Origin: Microstegium vimineum
Taxonomy: Eukaryota; Streptophyta; Magnoliopsida; Poales; Poaceae
Reading direction: 5' to 3'
DNA length: 64,000 nucleotides
Assembly: GCA_022036555.1 (NCBI GenBank)
Contig: CM039126.1
Span: 744,001-808,000, forward strand
Below the pieces are notes generated by a model. It saw nothing but the letters and a program-made list of their open reading frames with translations. It ran no database searches and had not been told where the DNA came from. This document shows, one piece after another, positions 56,373 to 64,000 of this stretch. The translations under genes were made by a program, and so were the position numbers. Position 1 is the stretch's first letter. Every line of letters starts with the position of its first letter.

Positions 56373-58322
56373 GGGACGACCATCTGTGGGGTAAGACTCA
56401 CAATCCCACAGCATGGCACACCCCATCTTCTTCCCCCGAGACCTTGTCGGAGATACCCTCGAGCCGCCCTGGCGAGCAGCCTTTTTTTAGAGCACACCGA
56501 GATCAGAGGGAGTTCTGCGTTAGGGGTGCAGGTGTCCCGTCTCGACCAGTGGCGGAGATCAGAGGAAGCTCTACGAGGTGCACGCAGAGCTTTCTCTTAT
56601 CCCGGCCGCCGGCAGGTCGAGAGGTTGTCACCACCCCCTGCACGCATCGCCCCTAGGGGCGGAAGGTGTAGAGTCCATCCCTTCGCCGGATGGATCCTGC
56701 TCTCCGCTTTTGGGGGGCGGTGGCGTGCTATCCCTTCCCGGAGGGCAGCTGAGGACGTGTCCACTGGGAAAACCATGGCAGTTCGCCTGCATGGCCCCAG
56801 GAGTTGGCTCATCCTTGGCTGTTGGTTGATGGCGATGTTGCCGTCGGCGAGATTGGCGGACTCGGGGCTGCCAATGCATGGCGGGCTCGGAGTCACTCGT
56901 CGGCGGCGTCCTTGATCACGAAGCAGCTAGGGAAACTTAGCTGTAAAGTGACCCACCAACTCCGGGGGAGGGAGAAACGTCGTCACGGCCCGGGGTTTCC
57001 TGAAGACGAGGCGACCGCTGTTCTCCCACAGCTGCAGCACACCGGGTCAGGGTGACCGGTGGGTCATGACGCCGCCGTCCGACGCGGTCCTGGTGACCAG
57101 GCAGGCACTCCCCGAGCCCCGCGGCTAGGTTGCCTGACCTGGATAATACAGTTGTCGGGCGGCGGTGCCCTTATCATGAGCGTCAGCGTAGTATTTCTAG
57201 CTTTTGTCCCTTTGGCCAGGGATTTCCCTTCAGTCCACCTTGTAAACGTTTTTGTGTTTTTTGGTGTCTGATGATTGGGCTTAGCCCCCGTGGCTCTTAG
57301 AAAGCATGTAAGCGTGTAACCCCTGCAAGGATTAGTATATGAAAATGAAATGAATGTTACGCGTTTACCTGTGCGGACCTCTAACAGATGAGGCTTGGCG
57401 TGTTTCTCCCTCCGGTTACCCAGTTGCTTGAACCGGGGCGGGGGTACGGAGGCATCCCTCGAGTCCTTACTCGGTGTAAGGAATCATCTTGGGGCCGTAC
57501 CATCTTTCTATGCGTTCCCCGCGCATCTCTCCGCGAGAAGGGGGAATGTGAGCTGATCCATGGTATCCTCGAAGCAGACGACCCATGGAATGCTCGTCGA
57601 GTTGTTAACGGGCAAATCTGAGTGGGGTGTCGATTCGCGTTCGATAGGGTCCCGACTAGTGGCCCATGTCGTGGCGCACCCTAGATCGGTTTCATCTAGT
57701 ACTCAGGTCTGTTCGATCGGTCCTGGGGGCTTGTCGCCTTCCCTCGGCGGAATACCATGAACCAGTCATCCGTAAAAAACGGACTCAAATACGAAATCTG
57801 GGAATGACCTTAGCATCCGATTGCTAGGCTGATGAACGCTAGTGTGTCCACTCCCTATTTGCCCCTCGCTCTGTTGTCCTGAGTCGGCCGTTTCGAACCC
57901 CGCTGGGTCGGCCTCCGTATCTCTGGAACGTAATGGGCCGTCGGGGCGTCTATAGCCCTTATCCCATTATCTTACCTGGGCCCATGGGCCGTCCCCGTCG
58001 ATTGCACCACGTGTTCGTCCCTCCGACCTTTGCGCACGTTGGCTGAGCTCGGACGGGTCGGAGGTTCTCCGAGGTGCGGCTGCCATCGCGCGCGTGGCGT
58101 GGTGTGCCCGGGATGGATCCTGTAATGATGATAGATACGGGTGCTTATATCGGAATGAGAAAAAAGGTGGGTGGTGTCAGTTACCTTCCATCGTGCGCGC
58201 GGCTCCCGATATTCCCGCGAACAGTGGAAACGACGCAACTGAGCGGCCGCATTAAATGCGACTCGGGTCGTGGCGTCGTGGCGTGGAGAGCCGAGAAGGC
58301 GCCGCTCCACCTTCCAAGTCCC

Positions 58323-58330
58323 TATAAATA
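58323..58330 (+). promoter_or_regulatory. TATA box of the antisense gypsy gene
   Basis: TATAAATA lies about 170 bases before the ATG at 58493 of the Transposase_28-type reading frame. A GC-rich leader follows. Confidence 0.5.
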
Positions 58331-58492
58331 TCTACCCGCCGCGTCATCGTCCGTGAGCCTGCACTGTTTGCCTTCTTCGCCTCCCAACCTCGCTCACATC
58401 GCCTCCCTTCGGATCTAGGGTTTGAGCCACCGCATCTCCGCCTCAACCATGCTTTCCTCTGCGTTGCGAACCGTTCCTAAGGCGCATCCCCC

Positions 58493-61400
58493 ATGGCTGA
58501 AGAGTACCCGGAGAGGAGCTAGGCCCGGTGCACGCTCGAATATGAGCGGATGCTCGAGATGGTGGACGCGGGACTGCTGCACCCCAAGTTCTCCGCTGAC
58601 GGACACCTAGAGTGGATAGTCCCCACCGGCGTTGACGTACCGGACCCGCCGGTGGGGTATGTGGTTTCCTTCCTCCCATTCCATGAGCGCGGGTTTGGGA
58701 CGCTGCCGAATCGCTTCTTCCGTGGGATCCTCAACCATTACAGGATTGAGCTCCACAATCTCAACCCCAACTCCGTCCTCCTCCTTGCAGCCTTTGCGGC
58801 CATGTCGGAGGGGATGCTGGCGACGGAGGCGGACTTCTCCCTATGTAAGTTCTTCTTCAAGGCGATGGTGTTCCTCGTCAACTCTGGCGGCGTGAGGTCG
58901 GTGGCGTCATGCGAAGGGTGCGTGCTCAGCCTTCGCACTGCCAACTCGGGGTCCTACATGCCAGCGCGGGCGATTTTCTCCAATCGGGGGTGGCACTCGC
59001 AGTCGTTCTACATTTGGAACCATCCCGAGGAGCCGCTCCTGGCCTACACGGGTCGCCGCTTCGCGGAGGAGCTCCCCAGCTGGCACTACGGCCTAACCTT
59101 TCAGGAACTCACAGGGATAGAGCCCTACCTCCGGAGCTTGACGCGGCTCCGGGACTAGCGGCTGAACTTCGCGGGGTCGTTGCGCAATTCCTACAGCGTT
59201 GGGTACTCCCGCTCATGGAGCGAGAGCGCCTCCTGCATGAGATGGTGCCCGGGGTGTCGCGCGAGGGGTCCACCATGGTGACTGTGGAGCTGAGCTTCGA
59301 CCGCACGGTCGTCATCATGAAGAGATTGCTGGGGAACGCGTTCACCGCCGACGACATCAACCGCTGCCCCCGATGCGCCCAGACCTTGGGTTCGTCCCGC
59401 TAGTGAGTCTAGATTGCACCCGCCGGTCCTTCCCCGCGTTGCCTTTCTTTGGTAGCACTAACCCGCCCATGCATCTCCTGTTCTTCTTCCACAAGGGCAC
59501 CGTTCGACGGCTCGCCACGTGGCCGCTGCCCTCCTCATTCCGCCGGCGCAGCGGCTGGCGAACAGGGAGTTGAACGTGCGGCAGCAGGCAGAAGCCGCCG
59601 GGCGGTGGAGAAAGAAGGCCGACAAGGCCTAGAGGCACATGCAACTGGACATGTTGCGGGCTAGGCAGCGCCAAGTGGGAGAACCGGAGGAGGAGTTTCC
59701 CACGGAGTCCGACGAGGACTGGGAGAACCTCGGCGGTGACGACGACGACGACGATGACAGGACAGGCATCCTCTGTCCGAGGTGGTGCCCACGTTGCTAG
59801 CGGCGGGGACCCTACGCTACCCTGCCGGAGCCGCGTCGGTGGTGGAGGTGCCTGTGGTCAGGACGCTTGGCGTGCACCTGGCCCCCGGGGGTTCCGGGGG
59901 TGGAGTTGAAGATGATTCCCCGGCCACTCCTTTTCCCTCCCGGTCCGAGGAGGGCGAGGACGGTGGCTGGAGCAGTGGTTCGGGGACCGTGGGCCACGAC
60001 GTGGTGGAGTTGACGCGGAGACGCCTCCGCATCTTCTCCCTGCGGTAAGCTCACATTGATTGATGTCTTTTTTCACTCTGTCAACGAAAAGCGATTGCTT
60101 GTGACTTGAATGTGCGTGATGAACGTCGTAGGGTCGCCGGAGGCCCCGCGCACACGGGGTGGAAAAGGATGCGTCAAGGGATGCCGTCCACTGGCGAGGG
60201 GTAGAGCGGCGCCGCCCCGTCCCTTGGCTCGACGGGCGTCTCTGAGACCGGGAGCGAGCCGACCCCGAGTGATGCCGCCGTCGCTGGCGCAGCGCCGCTA
60301 ACCCCCGCAGACGCCGGCCTTGCGTCGGTCGCGCCATCATCTCCCCCGACGGTGGTGGTCATCGATGACTCTAGGGAGAAGGGCAGCCTGAATGACCCCA
60401 TGGCTGTGGACGCCGAGGAGGTCCAGCCGGCCGCGTTGTCGGGCGACGCAGCGGCGGTGACCGCGGCGGGCGAGGGCGATGAGGGCGGCCCTAATGACAC
60501 GTACAGGGTGGTAGGCGTCGTGGGCATGACGCCTGAGGCCTAGGCGGCGGCGTCCGGAGCGAGTGAGGAGGGGCCCTTGGGCAGTCCCCTTCCTCCCAAC
60601 ATGCCGGCCCGGGACACGGTGGGCCCCCGCTCGTTCACCGAGGAGGAGGTGGCGGCTGCCCGCACGTTGAAGGTCGTCCTTTCCCAGTCCAGCGCAACCT
60701 CGTCGGGCGAGGTGGCTGGCGCTAGGGGAAACGTCGCACCTAGGGCCCTGCGTCGGCTTGGACCTGACCGCCGTTCCTTCGGGAACGGCGATCCGATTGC
60801 CTGGGTTGATCCGATTGCCAAGCGTGACGTTGGGCCGTCTCGGCGTTGGAATCCATGGAGGAGGAGTGTAACACCATGCGGTTCCAACGTGACAACAACC
60901 TCCGGGAGCGTGACGATGTCGTGGCCCGCTTCGAGGACCCGCCAGGGCGCGTGAGCACAGTGTCGACGCCGACTGAAGGATTCTAGAGTTCTCCACTCGA
61001 GTTGGCGAATTGACGATGGTCACCTTGCAGCTCTGTGCGACGATCAACGGCCTAGAGAGGGAGAATGGAGGTGTGTTGCCTTTCTTTGCCTGCATGTCTT
61101 GACGCTTTTGCTTTCGAGTTCGGAGGTTGTGACTCTCCTATTGTCGTCCCAGAACTGCAGGCTGGTGCGCAGGAGTCACAGGCGCTGCGGGAAGCTGTGC
61201 ACGGCGTGTGCAACCTGTTTGGCGTGCCAGCCGCAGGGTACGGACCCGACTCGGCCTGGAACCGTGTTAGCCTACTCTGGGAGCGAGGCCAAGCTCGGAT
61301 CCGGGAGGCGCTACGTGTCGGGATCCATCGCACGATGTCCATCGCTGCCTGTCTTTATGACGCGGTGACTCTTGCGCTCGTCAGCGACGGCTACCCCCAG

Positions 61401-61508
61401 GACGCCCCAGAGGACCTGCTTGATCAGATCGAAGCTGCTGCGGAGGAGCCAGCGGCGATTCTGGCCGCCAAGCTTGATGATGAGGTCTTCCCGCCGCCGG
61501 AGGAGTGA
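58493..61508 (+). pseudogene. Antisense gypsy gene, 'putative gypsy type transposon' (Transposase_28-like) protein, broken
   Basis: The ATG at 58493 starts MAEEYPERS and meets a TAG at once. The same frame reopens as MLEMVDAGLLHPKFSADGHL. The best part (58550-59158, about 200 residues) has FLPFHERGFGTLPNRFFRGI, NSVLLLAAFAAMSEG, CKFFFKAMVFL and WNHPEEPLLAYTGRRF. This is the domain that databases call putative gypsy-type transposon, found in plus-strand genes opposite to gag-pol in grass gypsy elements. A later block (60350-60540) is acidic and low-complexity. A C-terminal helical block (61140-61508) has ALREAVHGVCNLFGVPA, GIHRTMSIAACLYD and the end DDEVFPPPEE. Stops and frame changes separate the blocks. 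Some may be introns, but the early TAG and other stops indicate decay. The function of the intact protein is not known. Confidence 0.75.
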
Positions 61509-62085
61509 CCCTGCGTGGTCAGTGATCAGGGCCAAGGGCCCTTGTAAGAAAACAATTTTAAGTTATCTTCTGCTACGTCGCGCCCTGGAGGGCTTTGGAC
61601 AAGTTTGGTTTCTCCTTAGTGAGCTCGTTTTACGTTTCTGCATTTTTTTCCGTTTCAATCTACTTGCTCTACTTTTTCCAGTAAGAGGTTTGATCTGCTC
61701 AGGTGGGCAGTCGGGTGGAAGTACTTGGCTCCGGGGAGCCACAGTACCACGCGACCCATTGCCGTGGCCCGGTGAGATTTTCTTTCTTGACTGGGAAAGG
61801 CGAAGTTTTCGTTCAACGGGAAAAATGCGGGTTTTTGCGCAAAAAGCTTTTTGAAGAGAAAAACAGGCGGTCCCCCCTTTCTAGCCCCCGAGCGAGGTGT
61901 GTTCTGGCACATGCCGGGAGTGCACCTTGCTAAGTGATTGGTCTGAGAGTTTCTCCGTTTTTATTCCTTGAACTTTTTGCTTAAGGAGGGTTACATGCGT
62001 ATGTACAATGTTCTAAGTACACTGAAATAAAAGTAGAAAAGACGACATAGTTGTTGGTGTTGCGGGCGTCCGAGCTCTTCGTGCT

Positions 62086-62580
62086 CTAGGGGCCGACGTC
62101 CATCTTGTCTGCGGCTTCGATCGCCACCACCAACTCCTCGCCGCACACCTCGGCCATGGCGTTCTTGCAGCAGTCCACCTCGCACTGGTACGCCACCTTG
62201 AGGTCGGAGGTGACTGTGATGACGTCGTGCGGCCCCAGCATCTTGCGCTTGAGGTAAGTGTAGTTGGGGACGGCCATGAACTTCGCGTAACACGGCCTCC
62301 CCAGCACCGCGTGGTAAGTCCCGCGGTAAGCCACGAACTCGAAGGTGAGGTCCTTGCTCTGGAAGTTGTCCGGCTCCCCGAACGTGACAGGCAAGTCGAT
62401 CTGCCCCAGGGTTACCGTTTGTCTTCCGGGGACGATTCCCTGAAAGGGAGCCCCCGAGGATCGGAGCTTTTCCCTTCGTAGGCCGAGGGCCTCGAAGGCG
62501 TTGTAGTACATGATGTTGAGGCTGCTGCCCCCGTCCATCAGTACCTTGGTGAAGCGCACGTTCCCTATGATCGGGTCCAC
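62086..62580 (-). pseudogene. Gypsy retropepsin domain (protease), last intact part of gag-pro
   Basis: A 164-residue open stretch on the minus strand. It shows LMDGGSSLNIMYYNAF, where the usual active-site D-S/T-G reads DGGS, then VTLGQIDLPVTFGE, AYRGTYHAVLGRPCYAKFMA and YTYLKRKMLGPHDVITV. This matches a retropepsin of gypsy type except for that active-site triad, which has Gly in place of Ser/Thr. The stretch ends at a TAG. No reverse transcriptase follows; the tail simply stops within about 40 codons. An intact domain would cut the gag-pol polyprotein. The DGGS variant is common in grass gypsy proteins annotated as inactive or non-canonical. Confidence 0.82.
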
Positions 62581-62599
62581 AACGAGTGGGTAACGACCT

Positions 62600-64000
62600 G
62601 GGTGGGGAATGTGGCTCGGGTGATCGTCTCGATCGAATGTGATATCGGAATCCGACCAGTCGAGGAAAACCGGAGTTGCCGGGGCGGCTACGAAGACTTC
62701 GCGCCGCTCCCGCTTCTACCAGCGCTTGCAACCGTAGGCCTCCGAGCCCCCGAAGATCATGAGGCACTTGTTTCTGTGGGGGTAGGAGCCCTCACGACCC
62801 CCATCCCCATCCTGGTCCTTCGGCTCCTTCGGCTGGTCGTCCTTGTCAGGGACGGCTTTGAAGTACCTAACCATCATTTCACACTTCTGGAGTGTGTGCT
62901 TGACCGGCCCGTTGTGGTACGGGCATGGCTTGGTGAGCATGTCGTCGAACTTGCCCCCTTCTTCCCGCCCTGGGGAAGGGAAGTCTTGCGATCCGCTGCC
63001 GCGACCACGTTGTCACCGCCGCGTTGTGGCCTGCCCTTCTTCTTGTTTCTGTTCTGGGCGCGGTTGGAGCCGCCTTCGTCAGCGTCCTCCACTTCCTTGC
63101 CCTTCCCTTTGTCGGGGTGGAAGATTGCGCCGACTGCCTCTTCGCTCGACGCGTAGCTCGTGGCGATGTCGAGGAATCATTCGGTGGTGCGAGGGTTGTT
63201 GCGGCCCAGCTCGTGGACCAACTGCTTGCAGGTGGTGCCCGCGAGAAACGCCCCCACCACGTCTGCGTCGGCCGTGGTGGGGAGCTTTGTGCACTACTGG
63301 GAGAAGCGGCGGATGTAACCCCGGAGGGACTCGTCCGACCTTTGCCTGCAGCTGCGGAGATCCCAGGGGTTCCCTGGGCGCGCGTAACTGTCCAGGAAGT
63401 TCCCGACGAAGGCTCACCGCAGGGAGCTCCACCCGTCGATGGTGTTGGGGGTAGATGCTCGAGCCACATGCGGGTCAAGTCCGAGAGGTGGAGAGGCAAG
63501 TTGTGAATGATGATCTCGTCGTCATCGGCACCGCCGGCCTAGTAGGTGAGGCGGTAGTCGTCGAGCCAGAGTCCAGGGTTCGTTTCCCCGGAGTATCGGA
63601 CGATGTTGGCTGGTTGCCGGAAACGTTGCGGGAACGGAGCGCGGCGGATGCAGCGAATGTAGGCCAAAGGGCCCGGCGGCTCCGGAGTGGGAGGCCGATC
63701 TTCGTCGCTGTCGTATCGGCCACCACGCTAGACGTGGTGGCCTCTGCTTGCGTCGTCCTGCTTGGCGTGCTTGCGTGCGTCGAGCGTGTCACGCGCGTCG
63801 CGCTTGTCGCCTACGCGAGCATGAACCGTCAGACGTCGGTGTTCGTGCGGCACGGGATCCTGGTGAACCGAGCCCTCGCGGTCGTTCGGCGCCGGGTCGG
63901 TCTGATGGCTAGCGTTGAGCCCGCATCGACGCGACGCGGAACCCTCGGCCTGTTGAGCCGCGACGCGTCCCAGAAGGGATTTGAGCTCGTCGTGAGCGAG
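62600..64000 (-). pseudogene. Gypsy gag with zinc-knuckle-like region, broken
   Basis: On the minus strand, from the window edge: GPLAYIRCIRRAPFPQRFRQ and SGETNPGLWLDDYRL, then IIIHNLPLHLSDLTRMWLEH, GYIRRFSQ and GAFLAGTTCKQLVHELGR. This is the retrotransposon gag core. Downstream comes CPYHNGPVKHTLQKC, the Cys/His region before the protease. The frame is broken by several stops (for instance near 63540, 63298 and 63180) and frame changes. In an intact element gag forms the particle that packages RNA. The 5' part lies beyond base 64000. Confidence 0.75.

Larger units (their letters stand above)
45313..64000 (-). mobile_element. Non-autonomous Ty3/gypsy element (Tat/Retand-like layout), nested and pol-less
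   Basis: Read on the minus strand the parts are gag (64000 to about 62700), protease (62580-62086), no reverse transcriptase, integrase or RNase H, and an antisense gene on the plus strand (58493-61508). Then come non-coding sequence, a polypurine tract and the 3' LTR (46458-45313). The 5' LTR is beyond the window. A CACTA element (46887-56148) interrupts it. A plus-strand gene opposite to gag-pro is typical of Tat-lineage grass elements. The missing pol suggests it was mobilised in trans or is deleted. Confidence 0.8.

Noticed and set aside
56159..58445. Arg/Pro/Gly-rich frames at 56.2-58.4 kb
   Set aside because: They lie in the non-coding part of the gypsy element between its 3' LTR and antisense gene, with no domain.
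1..64000. tRNA, rRNA, snoRNA or microRNA genes
   Set aside because: Looked for cloverleaf, conserved boxes and precursor hairpins by eye. None was convincing; the 54.7-kb palindrome is too long and transposon-internal.

Overview
This is nuclear DNA of a flowering plant, almost certainly a grass. The genes carry short AG|GT-bounded introns. They sit as small islands in nested LTR retrotransposons, CACTA, Mutator-like, Helitron and MITE elements of grass type. The repeat flavour suggests a panicoid grass of the sorghum, sugarcane, Miscanthus or maize group, but this is inference from pattern only. Nothing bacterial, viral or CRISPR-like was seen, and no tRNA or rRNA gene was recognised.

Layout. 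1-3640 holds two tandem minus-strand genes for HAD-type sugar-phosphate phosphatases. The first is cut by the window edge and the second is a complete five-exon gene. 5.8-9.0 kb is a complete eight-exon gene for 20S proteasome subunit beta type-7 (beta-2). 9.7-16.1 kb is a decayed minus-strand Ty3/gypsy element split by a 4.1-kb solo LTR, ending at a 100-N assembly gap. 16.2-18.2 kb is the 3' part of a Ty1/copia element with an intact RT/RNase H reading frame and a 3' LTR. 18.8-25.2 kb is a three-exon gene for an 858-residue membrane/armadillo-like protein; its 3.3-kb first intron holds a Helitron and other repeats. 25.5-29.5 kb contains a retroposon-like insert, two minisatellites, a small secreted eight-cysteine (LTP-like) gene and a possible non-autonomous transposon. 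29.8 to about 40 kb is a CACTA transposon with a decayed TNP2 transposase and a decayed second gene ending in a Ulp1-protease-like domain. 40.9-42.6 kb is a complete nine-exon UMP-CMP kinase gene. 43.5-44.2 kb is an invertase/pectin-methylesterase-inhibitor gene broken by two stops.

45.3-64.0 kb is one four-level nest. A minus-strand, pol-less gypsy element contains a non-autonomous CACTA element. That element carries a Mutator-like element in its left terminal repeat, and the Mutator-like element carries a 4.5-kb solo LTR of the same family as the one at 9.9 kb. Target-site duplications (5 bp for both solo LTRs, 9 bp for the MULE) make the order of events readable.

The host genes (sugar-phosphate dephosphorylation, proteasome core, pyrimidine nucleotide supply, a membrane/ARM protein, a lipid-transfer-like peptide, a PMEI relic) do not form a common pathway. 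They are neighbours by grass chromosome order, not an operon. The least characterised real gene is the membrane/ARM protein.
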